A stretch of 64,000 nt of DNA from Gammaproteobacteria bacterium (GCA_015709615.1 CP054179.1:3214736-3278735), one strand, 5' to 3'. Positions 18,509-27,889 are shown, numbered from the stretch's first letter. The notes: a model not told the origin generated them from the sequence alone. Numbers and translations are program-made.

Positions 18509-19306
18509 TTAAAGAATACCGATCAGCATGCGGATACCCAAGCCATAAAGCAGTACCACAAAGATTGACCGCAGGATGGCCGTCCGGGTGGAATGCGTGA
18601 GTCGCGCTCCGAGCGGCGCTGTCATCATGCTGGCGGCTACCAGCCAGAACAAAGCCGGTAGATACACATAACCTAGGCAATAATCGGGCAGTCTTTCCGC
18701 TTGCAGCATGCCGTTCACGATGTAACCGGCCGTGCCGGCCAGTGCGATGGGAAAACCGATCGCGGCAGCGGTACCGATGGCGTGTTGCAGTTTAACGTTG
18801 CACAGCGTCAGGAAAGGCACCGATAACAATCCGCCGCCGATTGCAACCAGGCTGGACAACGCGCCGATGACGTTACCCACGAGAAACAAGCCGATTCGCC
18901 CGGGCAGCTGGAACATCGGACTGGGGCGGAATTGCAATAGCATTTGGGTGGCGGCGTAAAAGATGAAAATGACGAAAATAATGCTCAACAGCTGCCCGGT
19001 CATCGATCCGGCGAGCGCTGCGCCGCCGAATGTGCCGAGAAAAATGCCGGGGGTGATGTTTTTCACAACCGGCCAATTCACTGCGCCGTGTAAATGATGC
19101 GTGCGCAAACTGACAGCCGAAGTGAAAATGATCGTCGCCATCGTGGTGCCCAGCGCCAGATGAATGATGCGGCCGGCGGGAAAATCTTGCGCGGTGAAGA
19201 GCGAAATCAGCACCGGCACGATGATGAGGCCGCCGCCAATGCCGAGTAAACCGGCAAAGAATCCCACAAATGCTCCGGTCAACAGATAAATCAACCACCA
19301 TTCCAT
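18509..19306 (-). CDS. TauE/SafE family membrane permease (DUF81)
   Basis: 265 residues, nearly all hydrophobic, with two repeated GxxxGxLGIGGGxIxxPxL motifs: GFFAGLLGIGGGLIIVPVL near residue 15 and IGALSSLVAIGGGLLSVPFL near residue 147. The duplicated motif is typical of the TauE/SafE family, which exports or imports sulfite, sulfoacetate, taurine or related anions. The substrate here cannot be assigned. It starts 22 nt from the stop of the EVE-domain gene on the same strand, so the two may share a transcript. Confidence 0.88.
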   Translation of the reverse strand: MEWWLIYLLTGAFVGFFAGLLGIGGGLIIVPVLISLFTAQDFPAGRIIHLALGTTMATIIFTSAVSLRTHHLHGAVNWPVVKNITPGIFLGTFGGAALAGSMTGQLLSIIFVIFIFYAATQMLLQFRPSPMFQLPGRIGLFLVGNVIGALSSLVAIGGGLLSVPFLTLCNVKLQHAIGTAAAIGFPIALAGTAGYIVNGMLQAERLPDYCLGYVYLPALFWLVAASMMTAPLGARLTHSTRTAILRSIFVVLLYGLGIRMLIGIL

Positions 19307-19338
19307 GATTTAAGCCGGATAAGAAGAGTCGAACCGCA

Positions 19339-19794
19339 TTACAGAATACCCATGATGAACTGCCATTCGGCCGGATCGACCGGCGTGATCGATAAGCGGT
19401 TGCCGGTCTGCAACACGCGCATGCGCTGCAACTCGGGATACTGCCGCAGTTCCTTGATCGCGATCAGACGGGTTCTTCGTTGCAGGGTAATCTCGACGTT
19501 AAACCAGCGCGGGTTGTCTTTGGCCGCTTTGGAATCGAAATATTTGCTGGCGGGGTCGAACTGTGTGGCATCCGGGTAAGCCGGTTTGCTCACGGCAGCA
19601 ATGCCCATGATGCCGGGATCCTTGCAGCACGAATGATAGAAAAACACCGGATCTCCAACCGCCATTTGATGGCGCATGAAATTGCGCGACTGATAATTGC
19701 GCACACCTTCCCACGCAACCGTTTGATTAGGCCGTGCGGCAAAATCGTCGATACTGAATTCATAAGGCTCGGACTTCATTAACCAGTAGCGCAT
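19339..19794 (-). CDS. EVE domain-containing protein
   Basis: 151 residues from ATG 19794 (MRYWLMKSEPYEFSIDDF); an upstream in-frame start at 19863 would add an unconserved extension. EVE domains resemble PUA and YTH folds and in related proteins bind modified bases in RNA or DNA. Conserved blocks WEGVRNYQSRNFMR and GDPVFFYHS are visible. This short single-domain form (YciO/thymocyte nuclear protein 1-like) is widespread in proteobacteria and its cellular role is not established. AAGGA lies 12 nt upstream. Confidence 0.87.
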   Translation of the reverse strand: MRYWLMKSEPYEFSIDDFAARPNQTVAWEGVRNYQSRNFMRHQMAVGDPVFFYHSCCKDPGIMGIAAVSKPAYPDATQFDPASKYFDSKAAKDNPRWFNVEITLQRRTRLIAIKELRQYPELQRMRVLQTGNRLSITPVDPAEWQFIMGIL

Positions 19795-19996
19795 GACACT
19801 TAGTATTTTTCCTTGAAAATAAGAGATTTGCTTATTTTCTTCAGCATCCCTTACTGTTATCATGGAAATGTCTTGAAGAAATGATTATTGAAGTTGAAAT
19901 GGCGAGATTCATTTTAACCCCGCCCTAGAAAAATACCGAAATAATTCTTCAAACATAATAATAATTCTGACATTACCCTTGCATGAGGTAAGCCAT

Positions 19997-20584
19997 ATGA
20001 GAAACTGCAGACGTTATGTGGCCGTATCGACCGCTAGATTATGTAAGTTTTTCTGTATTCTCGCACTGTCGATTCTGAGCGGAACTGATTACGGATTGCA
20101 GGCCGCATCGGTAGCTTTACCGAAACTTAATCTCAAACTAATGGAACCGCAAAAATCGACCGAACGATTGGCAGTCATCGCACACCAGCCGTTTGCCATT
20201 AATGTGTACTTTCCCAGTTCCGAAAGAATCAGACAAGATGCGCAATTGCGCTTTTTTATCCATTTGGGAAGCGAAGTGCATGATTTTGATATTGAAGCAA
20301 ACGACATCGCTATCGAGGTAAGGAAAGATGCGGCATCATGGGTGTCAATCCCAGCTGAGCCGATTGACGGCGGTGCGATGAGCGCTATCGATTTAGCCGA
20401 GATTGGGCATGATGGGAAGCATCGGCATGCGAGTTTTGCGATACAGAATGAATCAGGCGTGCTATGGCAACTGCGGATTACGGCGCACAAACCCGGTGTG
20501 TATCAACTGGTGGCGGCGGTTTCACCCGATAACGGCAACACTCATTTGGCAGAACCTTCATTCATCACGGTGGAGGTATTGTGA
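19997..20584 (+). CDS. Secreted protein of unknown function, coupled to the polysaccharide deacetylase
   Basis: 195 residues from ATG 19997 after gaggtaagccat. The N-terminus has a basic region, a hydrophobic stretch (FFCILALSILSG) and a likely signal-peptidase site near LQAAS. The mature part alternates hydrophobic and polar residues in the manner of an Ig-like beta-sandwich (for example AINVYFPSSERI and LRITAHKPGVYQLVAAVS). I do not recognise a family. Its stop overlaps the start of the next gene (GTGA), so the two are translationally coupled and likely act together outside the cytoplasm. Confidence 0.7.
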   Translation: MRNCRRYVAVSTARLCKFFCILALSILSGTDYGLQAASVALPKLNLKLMEPQKSTERLAVIAHQPFAINVYFPSSERIRQDAQLRFFIHLGSEVHDFDIEANDIAIEVRKDAASWVSIPAEPIDGGAMSAIDLAEIGHDGKHRHASFAIQNESGVLWQLRITAHKPGVYQLVAAVSPDNGNTHLAEPSFITVEVL

Positions 20585-22935
20585 AGTTATTCGTGTTGCA
20601 CAGCGAACGGCGCAGAATTCCATTCATCGTAAAGATGTGGTTGCTGTGCTTTCTGCTGTTGTTACATCCGATATTACCGGTTGAAGCTTCGAGTCCGAAA
20701 TACCGCACGGTAGTGTCGCTTACATTCGACGATGGTTTGAGACAGTCGGCCGCAATTGTTCCACTGCTGGATAGCGGACTGAAGGCTACTTTCTACGTCA
20801 ACTCCAATAAAATACGCCTGACTGGATCCATTGACGGCAACAATTGGTTGACCAAAGGCGAGCTTGATATTCTGTTTGGCAACGGTTATGAAATCGGCGG
20901 ACATACCATAAACCATGTCAATCTCGCGACACTGGATGATGCCGGTCAATTGCAGGCTATTTGCGACGACCTGAAGAATCTCCGGGAGTGGTACGGCGAT
21001 GAAGTGCATTCATTCGCTTATCCGTACGGATCTACCGGACCTACTACGCAAAGCCTTATCGCAGGAGGATGCCCTGGCACCTATGGCGTTTTGGATAAAC
21101 CGATTGGTAAATACGAAAGCGCGCGGACCACCACGGGGATAGGGTGCCAAGGTTGTCCGTGGGGTGTGCCGTTGCCACCGGCCAATCCATATTATTTGCC
21201 GACAGTCAAAGGGGTGCTGTCAACGGATACGCTGGCGGATATACAAAAATACGTACTGCAAGCGGAAGCCTATTCGGGAGGATGGGTTGTATTGTTGTTT
21301 CATAGCGTGTGCGATGGCTGCGATACAGGCTCAATAACGCAAGAAACGCTGATTAATTTTCTGACATGGTTAAAAGACCGGGAATCGCAAGGTACTTATG
21401 TGAGAACCGTCCATCAAGTCATGTCCGGAGACTATCCGCCGGCATTACCGCCTCCGCCGCTTGGTCCCAACATGATCATCAATTCATCGCTTGAGGTACT
21501 GGCCAGTAACGGTTTTCCGTATTGCTGGCAGGTTGGCGACTATGGAGTCAGTACTGCAACGTGGACACATACTAGCGATGCTTATGCCGGTGACTTCGCA
21601 GAAAAACTTCAGATCACTTCTTATACCAGCGGTGACCGTAAACTACTGCCCAAACTCGATGCCGGTCAGCGATCCGGTCAGTGTGCTCCTTCTGTGAATC
21701 CGGGTACCAATTATCAGATTGAGGCCTACTATAAATCCACCATTTCAGCTTGGGTGCCTCTATTTTATCTTGATGCAAATGGTGTCTGGAAGTATTGGCG
21801 TACTGCTCCGAGCTTGCAAGCGGCCAGCGATTGGACGCACATGAGTTATGTAATCGGACCATTACCTGAGGGTGCGCAAGCTTTAAGTTTTGGTATCGCA
21901 CTAACCGGTGTCGGCACTCTCACAACGGACGAGTACTTAATGACCGAGGTTCTGGATTCCAACGTAACGCCCACTTTCGTGGGGGGGGCGGCGGCGCTAA
22001 CAGTTGCGCAGGATAGCCTGCCGCTCGATCTGAAACCTAACCTGCATGTCAGCGACACCGACAGCGGCCAAACGCTGACATGGACTTTGAGCGCGGTGCC
22101 CGCACACGGCACGGTGACAATCTCGGGCGCGACCGCCGGCACGGGTGCAAGCGACATCACCCCCGGCGGCATCATCACTTACCAACCCGCGGCTGGTTAT
22201 AACGGTAGCGATGCATTTACCATACAAGTGAGCGACGGCACGGCCAGTGAAGCGCGGGTGTTCACCGTAACGGTCACGCCGCTGCCGAACGTAGCGCCAA
22301 CTTTTGTGGGAGGAACGGCGGTGCTGACGGTTGCGCAAGACAGCCCGCCGCTCGATCTGAAACCTAACCTGCATGTCAGCGACACCGACAGCGGCCAAAC
22401 GCTGACATGGACTTTGAATGCGGTGCCCGCGCACGGCACGGTGACAATCTCGGGCGCGACCGCCGGCACGGGCGCAAGCGACATCACCCCCGGTGGCATC
22501 ATCACCTATCAGCCGGCACCTGGTTATAACGGTAGCGACACGTTTACCGTGCATGTGAGCGACGGCACGGCCGGCGAAGCGCGAGTGTTCACCGTCACGG
22601 TCTCGCCGCTGCCGAACGTGGCACCCGTCTTTGTGGGCGGTTCTACCACTATCCTGGTGCACAAAAATAGCGTAACAGACCTGAAACCTTACCTGCATGT
22701 CAGCGATAAGGATAGCGGGCAAACATTAACTTGGAGTCAAGCTGTTGCACCAATAAAAGGCGCATTGACTATTTCAGGTGCTACGGCTAGTTCCGGTAGT
22801 ACCAATATCACTCCTCACGGTACCATTTCTTACCGACCAAAACCCGCTTATCTCGGTCCAGATACTTTCACAATACAAGTCAGTGACGGTGTCGCTACTG
22901 CATACCGAACATTCAATGTGACAGTTTCAAAATAA
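20581..22935 (+). CDS. Secreted polysaccharide deacetylase with CBM-like domain and three C-terminal Ig-like repeats
   Basis: 784 residues, GTG start overlapping the previous stop. A hydrophobic signal segment (about 17-36) precedes a NodB domain (about 42-285). Its motifs are complete: TFDDG (metal-binding and catalytic Asp), GHTINH (two His metal ligands), FAYPYGS and LLFHSV. These enzymes remove N-acetyl or O-acetyl groups from polysaccharides. Residues about 300-460 look like a carbohydrate-binding jelly roll (CBM4/9-like). Three repeats of 109 residues follow, each starting with FVGG and containing DLKPxLHVSDxDSGQTLTW; such cadherin/Ig-like modules often space or anchor surface enzymes. 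Substrate is unknown. Repeats 1 and 2 are nearly identical in DNA, implying recent duplication. Confidence 0.85.
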   Translation: MKLFVLHSERRRIPFIVKMWLLCFLLLLHPILPVEASSPKYRTVVSLTFDDGLRQSAAIVPLLDSGLKATFYVNSNKIRLTGSIDGNNWLTKGELDILFGNGYEIGGHTINHVNLATLDDAGQLQAICDDLKNLREWYGDEVHSFAYPYGSTGPTTQSLIAGGCPGTYGVLDKPIGKYESARTTTGIGCQGCPWGVPLPPANPYYLPTVKGVLSTDTLADIQKYVLQAEAYSGGWVVLLFHSVCDGCDTGSITQETLINFLTWLKDRESQGTYVRTVHQVMSGDYPPALPPPPLGPNMIINSSLEVLASNGFPYCWQVGDYGVSTATWTHTSDAYAGDFAEKLQITSYTSGDRKLLPKLDAGQRSGQCAPSVNPGTNYQIEAYYKSTISAWVPLFYLDANGVWKYWRTAPSLQAASDWTHMSYVIGPLPEGAQALSFGIALTGVGTLTTDEYLMTEVLDSNVTPTFVGGAAALTVAQDSLPLDLKPNLHVSDTDSGQTLTWTLSAVPAHGTVTISGATAGTGASDITPGGIITYQPAAGYNGSDAFTIQVSDGTASEARVFTVTVTPLPNVAPTFVGGTAVLTVAQDSPPLDLKPNLHVSDTDSGQTLTWTLNAVPAHGTVTISGATAGTGASDITPGGIITYQPAPGYNGSDTFTVHVSDGTAGEARVFTVTVSPLPNVAPVFVGGSTTILVHKNSVTDLKPYLHVSDKDSGQTLTWSQAVAPIKGALTISGATASSGSTNITPHGTISYRPKPAYLGPDTFTIQVSDGVATAYRTFNVTVSK
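21970..22932 (+). repeat. Three tandem 327-bp coding repeats in the deacetylase gene
   Basis: Units begin at 21970, 22297 and 22624 with exact 327-bp spacing; the third unit is slightly shorter. Units 1 and 2 are nearly identical over long stretches (for example 22021-22195 against 22348-22522), while unit 3 has diverged. A run of eight G (21981-21988) lies at the start of unit 1. Repeat number and the G-run are both candidates for length change. Confidence 0.9.
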
Positions 22936-23102
22936 AACGGATGGAATAACGATATCTTAGTTTATGGGGGAGTTCGATCATTTTTCTGTTGATTAAAATT
23001 TTTTGAGCGATAGAGATTCGCAAAGATCTCGAAAATTCTGCACGCTAGCCGACAGTTTCTGTAATATTCCAAAATATTTGCACTTTCTAACGCTTTTAAA
23101 CA

Positions 23103-23756
23103 ATGACTAATCACACATTTTCCGATATTACGGTGGCTACCTGGGTGCAAGGCGGCCCGCTTTCGCTCAACGATCTGACCGGTTCGGTGGTATTGATCGA
23201 GGTTTTTCAGGTGAACTGTCCCGGTTGTTTTATTTATTCGCTTCCCAGGGCGATTGATTTACATGAACGCTATCATCAGCGGGGGCTGGTTGTGATCGGT
23301 CTGGCTACCGCATTTGAGGATTACGATAAAAATACACTGGAGAACTTGCAGAAGCTGGTGACTAGCGGTGAAGTGATCGGCGAAACCCATAAGGCGCTCA
23401 GTCAATATAACCTGTTGCGGGAAGGCATGTTGCCGTGGAAAATACCGTTTGCCGTGGGGATGGATCGCGTCGTGGCGGAAACCGAGCCGGTGACCGATGA
23501 GCGTGTACTGCAGTATGCGCAAAAGTTTCTGCCCGATTTCGATAAATTCAGCGCCGAGCAGCAACAAACCGTGCTGCAGCAGGTGCGGCGTTACATGGAG
23601 CAGAAATCGATGCGCGCGGAAACTTTCGAGCGCTTTGCGCTCCAGGGAACGCCGTCCTGTATTTTGTTCGACCGCAAGGGCGAGTTAAAGGACATTTCGT
23701 TTGGCCAGATCGATTATAAACAAGCCATGGTCGAACATTTTTTGGCGGAAAAATGA
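23103..23756 (+). CDS. Thioredoxin-fold (TlpA/peroxiredoxin-like) protein
   Basis: 217 residues without a signal peptide, so probably cytoplasmic. The redox motif C-P-G-C follows a typical beta strand (VVLIEVFQVNCPGC), and a cis-proline block GTPSCILFDRKG lies near residue 185. There is an extra helical insertion (about 95-170) between these halves. The arrangement fits thioredoxin-like oxidoreductases of the AhpC/TSA-TlpA type. The partner is unknown. It is a lone gene with its own upstream region. Confidence 0.75.
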   Translation: MTNHTFSDITVATWVQGGPLSLNDLTGSVVLIEVFQVNCPGCFIYSLPRAIDLHERYHQRGLVVIGLATAFEDYDKNTLENLQKLVTSGEVIGETHKALSQYNLLREGMLPWKIPFAVGMDRVVAETEPVTDERVLQYAQKFLPDFDKFSAEQQQTVLQQVRRYMEQKSMRAETFERFALQGTPSCILFDRKGELKDISFGQIDYKQAMVEHFLAEK

Positions 23757-23787
23757 TAGCCGGAGTTTATATCAGCCGCAGCAATCA

Positions 23788-24738
23788 CTACGCTAACGCC
23801 TTGCGGATGGTTTCGGCCAGTTCTTCCGCGACAAATTTGGCGATATAAGCATCCGCACCTACCGATTTGACGTGTTTTTCATTGGTTTCGCCGGTCAATG
23901 AGGAATGAATCACCACCGGGATCGATTTGAATCGTTGATCGTTCTTGATGTTGCGGGTGAGCGTGAAGCCATCCATTTCCGGCATTTCCAAGTCGGTCAG
24001 CACTAACGCGACTTTATCCTGAATGGTTTTGCCTTCGGTGGCGGCGGCATCCGACATCGATTGGATGCGATTCCAAGCTTCCAGTCCGGTTTTGGTCATG
24101 ACAAATGGAACATTTAGCGCTTTCAGTTCGCTTTCGATCATGCTGCGGGCAAGCGGGGAATCGTCTGCCGCCAGAATGACTTTCCCGTCCGGGAGTTTTA
24201 TCGCCGGGCCTAGTTTTTCCGGCGTCATTTCGTTATCGGGTGCGGGTAAAACGTCGCGCAGTATTTGTTCGACGTCGAGTACTTGCGCCAAGCGGGAATC
24301 TTCCGTATTACCGTCGATTCTGGCGATGCTGGTGACTAGTTTGCCGCCTTTGCCTTCCGCCGCGATGACCTGATTCCATTCAAGACGCACGATTTCGTTG
24401 ACTTCCTCGACAGCAAAAGCCTGCGTCGAGCGTGCATACTCGGTAACCAATAGAATCGGGAGTCCTTTTTTCGGCGTGCAGCCGACGACCTTGGGCAGAT
24501 TGATGACGGTAATCACTTGGCCGCGGATGTTGGCCACGCCCATTACATTAGCAGGTGCATTGGCGATGGCGGTGATGGTCGGCATGACCAGAATCTCGCG
24601 AATTTTGAAAACATTGATGCCGAACAACTCCCGCTGTCCATCGCCGGAGGCCTCGCCCAACCTGAACAGCAATAGTTCGAACTTGTTGCTGGTGGTCAAA
24701 TTAGCGCGCTCGTCGATTTCATGCAATGCTGTGCTCAT
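23788..24738 (-). CDS. cheV: Chemotaxis coupling/receiver protein CheV
   Basis: 316 residues. An N-terminal CheW-like domain (about 15-165, with GVANIRGQVITVINLPK) links chemoreceptors to the CheA kinase. A C-terminal receiver domain (about 185-316) has the acidic pair AADDSP, the phospho-acceptor Asp in LVLTDLEMPEMDG and the later VIHSSLTG. CheV is thought to tune or adapt signalling by CheA. No other chemotaxis gene lies nearby and no sigma-28 promoter was recognised upstream. Confidence 0.92.
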   Translation of the reverse strand: MSTALHEIDERANLTTSNKFELLLFRLGEASGDGQRELFGINVFKIREILVMPTITAIANAPANVMGVANIRGQVITVINLPKVVGCTPKKGLPILLVTEYARSTQAFAVEEVNEIVRLEWNQVIAAEGKGGKLVTSIARIDGNTEDSRLAQVLDVEQILRDVLPAPDNEMTPEKLGPAIKLPDGKVILAADDSPLARSMIESELKALNVPFVMTKTGLEAWNRIQSMSDAAATEGKTIQDKVALVLTDLEMPEMDGFTLTRNIKNDQRFKSIPVVIHSSLTGETNEKHVKSVGADAYIAKFVAEELAETIRKALA

Positions 24739-25163
24739 GTGGTATTCCCCGCAATTGATAAGTAAGTTATATTTGGATCTTTGGCTAACCCAAGAGAAAA
24801 TCGGGATTAATATCAGAAGTGTATCGTATCGATCCGCGCGGGAAAAACTTTAGAAGCGCGGCAAAATACCCGCTTATTTGCGTTTTAGCGATGCTAGTGG
24901 ATACATTCTGCTCCGCAGCCGGAAACTAATCTTGCCGGAAGCGCTCATGTGATAAAACCTTGATGACGATCACTGAACTTTGCCGCACAATGGTTATCTG
25001 AATGAAAGCTGGTTTCCTTTGTTTTTCCTCAATTTGATCAAACTTAGATGGGATGCGCATGGGCGATGATTTCGCCAGAATCGGCTTTCACATCCCCTAT
25101 ATTCGGATCGATAAATGCCGTTCATAACGCGCTATAGCAGCTGACATTATTCTGGAGAAAAGA
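24739..25163. other. 425-bp gene-free region between cheV and the C13 protease gene
   Basis: This region lies between two divergent genes and must carry promoters for both. I see no convincing reading frame, tRNA, strong palindrome or recognised operator. A ribosome site (ctggagaaaag) precedes the protease start. Confidence 0.5.
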
Positions 25164-26582
25164 ATGGATTTATACGCAAGCATTTCTAAAGAATCGAAAC
25201 AATCCGGGTTGATCGGGGAATTCCAGATTGTGTTTCTGAATCTTTATTGCGGAATCCGGTTGCTGGCTTTTCGCCGCGATAGCATCGAAAAAATAACCGT
25301 TTCTTACGATCAGCTCATTCTGTTGCTGGGGTTTTATGCGTTGACGGCAGTGGTTGTTTCGTATGTGGTTACACCCAGTGCAATTTTTGATTTGTCGGGA
25401 CTGGGTTATGTCGGTGTCAAATTATTGATTGCTCTATTGGTCAGTTTTGTATTTGCAAAGCTGACCGGTAATCGAGGCGATTTGCTGAAAATTTTGGTGA
25501 TCACGTATTGTGTTTTGCCTTTCTTTTACTTGATTTCTTTTACTCTTCTGACTTACTTGCCGGAAACATTCCTGGCTGCCGGTTATATCCTTTTTATCGC
25601 CTGGGCCTTAGCGGTTTGTTTTTATATCGCACTGCAATTGCTCGCAGGAAATAAACCTAAAGCTGCCTTGATTACCCTGTTGTGGTTGAGCGCATCTTAT
25701 CCGCTGGCCAATTTATCGTTCAGTTTCTGGTACGAAGGTTATGACGATGGCGGTGAGCTGGCTGCGCATGCCGATGACGCCCGCTACGATGTCAATCAGG
25801 AGTATGTTTACTATAGCCAGTATCGGCTGTTGAACAATGCGCTGGATCCAATCAAACCGGGCGTCGCAGGGATTAACGATTTGTTCTTTGTCGGTTTTGG
25901 CGCCGATTCCACGCAAGATGTTTTTATGCGGGAAATCGACCATGTGCAGCGCGTCATGACCGAGCGTCTGGGCGTGTCAGGGCGTTCCGTTGCTTTGGTC
26001 AATAACCTGAAAACGCTCGATACGACACCGCTGGCATCGTCCACCAATCTCAGGATTGCGCTGCAGCATATCGGCAGTAAAATGAATCGTGACGAGGATG
26101 TGGTATTGCTTTATTTGACCAGCCATGGATCGATGAATCATGAACTGGCTGTGGAAATGTGGCCGCTCGATCTCAATTACATACGCCCGGAAGATATCAG
26201 AACATACCTGGATGATGCCGGTATCCACTGGCGCATTATTCTGATTTCGGCTTGCTATTCCGGTGGGTTTATCAAGGCGCTGCAAAACGAACACAGTCTG
26301 ATTTTTACTGCGGCTGCGTCCGACAAAGCCTCTTTCGGTTGTGCCAACGAAAATGAATATACCTATTTTGGCGAAGCGCTATTTAAAAATATGGACGACA
26401 AACCCTATCAGTTTGTCGAACATTTTGTTCAGGCGATGGAGAAAGTCCGGCAACGTGAGTTGCACGAAAATCTGATCCCTTCGGAACCGCAATTATTTAT
26501 CGGTAAGCTGATGAAGGAAAAATTGAAATTGTTGGAACGGGATATTGCAAAAGCGGCGATTCCCCAGGATCAACTGAATTGA
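25164..26582 (+). CDS. Membrane-anchored C13 (legumain/caspase-like) cysteine peptidase
   Basis: 472 residues. The first ~190 hold five or six hydrophobic segments, a membrane domain reminiscent of Yip1-type folds. Residues about 225-450 form a soluble clan CD peptidase domain. The catalytic His is H321 in LLYLTSHGS and the catalytic Cys is C364 in ILISACYSGGFI, the standard order and strand context of C13 peptidases. Eukaryotic C13 members include legumain and the GPI transamidase subunit; bacterial ones are poorly studied. The long soluble part after the last membrane segment could face either side. It stands alone, convergent with ubiE. Protease family call is firm, biological role unknown. 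Confidence 0.82.
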   Translation: MDLYASISKESKQSGLIGEFQIVFLNLYCGIRLLAFRRDSIEKITVSYDQLILLLGFYALTAVVVSYVVTPSAIFDLSGLGYVGVKLLIALLVSFVFAKLTGNRGDLLKILVITYCVLPFFYLISFTLLTYLPETFLAAGYILFIAWALAVCFYIALQLLAGNKPKAALITLLWLSASYPLANLSFSFWYEGYDDGGELAAHADDARYDVNQEYVYYSQYRLLNNALDPIKPGVAGINDLFFVGFGADSTQDVFMREIDHVQRVMTERLGVSGRSVALVNNLKTLDTTPLASSTNLRIALQHIGSKMNRDEDVVLLYLTSHGSMNHELAVEMWPLDLNYIRPEDIRTYLDDAGIHWRIILISACYSGGFIKALQNEHSLIFTAAASDKASFGCANENEYTYFGEALFKNMDDKPYQFVEHFVQAMEKVRQRELHENLIPSEPQLFIGKLMKEKLKLLERDIAKAAIPQDQLN

Positions 26583-26614
26583 GCGGAAGCCGCCGGGAAA
26601 TCGTTTGTTTTTAC

Positions 26615-27349
26615 TTATAGCTTATAGCCGCGGTGAAGTGCCACGATGCCCGCCGTCATATTGAAGTATTCGACACGTTCAAAGCCCGCTTGCTCCATCA
26701 AATCCTTTAATTCATTCTGGGAAGGGTGCATGCGGATGGATTCGGCTAAGTAGCGGTAGCTATCCGCATCATTCGCGAAGACTTTTCCCATGGCGGGAAG
26801 TAATTTGAATGAGTACGCATCATAGGCCGGTTGCAGCGGTTTCCAGACTTTTGAAAACTCGAGCACAATGACAGTTCCTCCCGGTTTGATGACGCGCAGC
26901 ATTTCCCTGAGAGCGGCATCCTTGTGCGTCATGTTTCTCAGACCGAAAGCGACGCTCACACAGTTGAAATAGTTATCGGGGAAGGGTAATTTTTCCGCAT
27001 CGCACTGCGCGACAGGTGTCGGCGTGCCTTCGTCGATCATGCGGTCGCGGCCGATCGACAGCATGGAATTGTTGATGTCGGTCAGCCAAACCTCGCCGGA
27101 CTTGCCCACTTTCTGTAAAAAAAGTGCGGTTAGATCCCCGGTGCCGCCGGCGATATCCAAAACCTTGTCGCCGCTTTTAATGCCGCTGACTTCGATAGCA
27201 AAGCGCTTCCATAGACGGTGCAGACCTGCCGACATCAAATCGTTCATCAAGTTATAGCGTTCCGCTACCGAATGAAAGACTTCCGCGACCTTGCCGGCTT
27301 TTTCTTCTTCCGCAACGGTATTAAAGCCAAAATGGGTGGTTTTTGTCAT
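26615..27349 (-). CDS. ubiE: Demethylmenaquinone/ubiquinone biosynthesis C-methyltransferase
   Basis: 244 residues, typical of UbiE/COQ5. It transfers the C-methyl group from S-adenosylmethionine to 2-polyprenyl-6-methoxy-benzoquinol in ubiquinone synthesis. The SAM-binding motif VLDIAGGTGDLTALFL and the family blocks FNCVSVAFGLRNMTHKDAAL and RVIKPGGTVIVLEFSK are present. The DUF971 gene lies just upstream on the same strand (44 nt), an arrangement I recall as common in betaproteobacteria. Confidence 0.95.
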   Translation of the reverse strand: MTKTTHFGFNTVAEEEKAGKVAEVFHSVAERYNLMNDLMSAGLHRLWKRFAIEVSGIKSGDKVLDIAGGTGDLTALFLQKVGKSGEVWLTDINNSMLSIGRDRMIDEGTPTPVAQCDAEKLPFPDNYFNCVSVAFGLRNMTHKDAALREMLRVIKPGGTVIVLEFSKVWKPLQPAYDAYSFKLLPAMGKVFANDADSYRYLAESIRMHPSQNELKDLMEQAGFERVEYFNMTAGIVALHRGYKL

Positions 27350-27393
27350 GACAGGAATTGAGTTCTCAGGTTAGTTGGCGAAGGCTAAAAAAT

Positions 27394-27804
27394 TTATTTG
27401 CAGGAATGATTTACAGTATTAGGACGGGTTGCCGGCTCCCTGCTGGCGCTGGCCTCAGCCATGCGTTGCAAATAATGCTGCCACATTTTATCCTGATTGA
27501 GCCCGAAGTTATACAACAGATCCCATGAATACAACCCGGTGTTATGGCCGTCAGTAAAATTAAGCTGTATGGCATAATTGCCAACGGGTTCGATTTTGGT
27601 GATGTTGACCATTTTCTTGCCGGTTTGCAGTACTTCCTGCCCTGGGCCATGGCCGCTTACTTCGGCTGATGGTGAATAAACGCGCAGAAACTCGCAGGGA
27701 AATTGAAATGCTTTGCCGTCGGAGAAAGCGATGTCGAGTATCCTGGATTTCGTGTGCAGCTTAATTTCGGTAGGGTAAGGTGTATCTTTGGTTAAACCGG
27801 CCAT
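27394..27804 (-). CDS. DUF971 family protein (gamma-butyrobetaine hydroxylase N-terminal-like)
   Basis: 136 residues. The conserved core PTEIKLHTKSRILDIAFSDG, FPCEFLRVYSPSAEV and NYAIQLNFTDGHNTGLYSW matches DUF971, a small domain also found at the N-terminus of gamma-butyrobetaine hydroxylase and in some Fe-S carrier proteins. Function of the stand-alone form is not settled. It is upstream of ubiE in an apparent two-gene operon. The C-terminal ~25 residues are variable and hydrophilic. Confidence 0.85.
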   Translation of the reverse strand: MAGLTKDTPYPTEIKLHTKSRILDIAFSDGKAFQFPCEFLRVYSPSAEVSGHGPGQEVLQTGKKMVNITKIEPVGNYAIQLNFTDGHNTGLYSWDLLYNFGLNQDKMWQHYLQRMAEASASREPATRPNTVNHSCK

Positions 27805-27889
27805 AGTGTATTCAATGTTTACGGACTAAAAATTCATTGACCGCATTGTAGCAAACTGCAGGGAAAAATCGACCGGTTTAGGAGCGTAT

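Noticed and set aside
21344..21359. gaaacgctgattaatt in the deacetylase gene matches the end of the 143-bp element
   Set aside because: It encodes normal NodB-domain residues (QETLINF) and has no partner end or duplication nearby, so it is probably chance.
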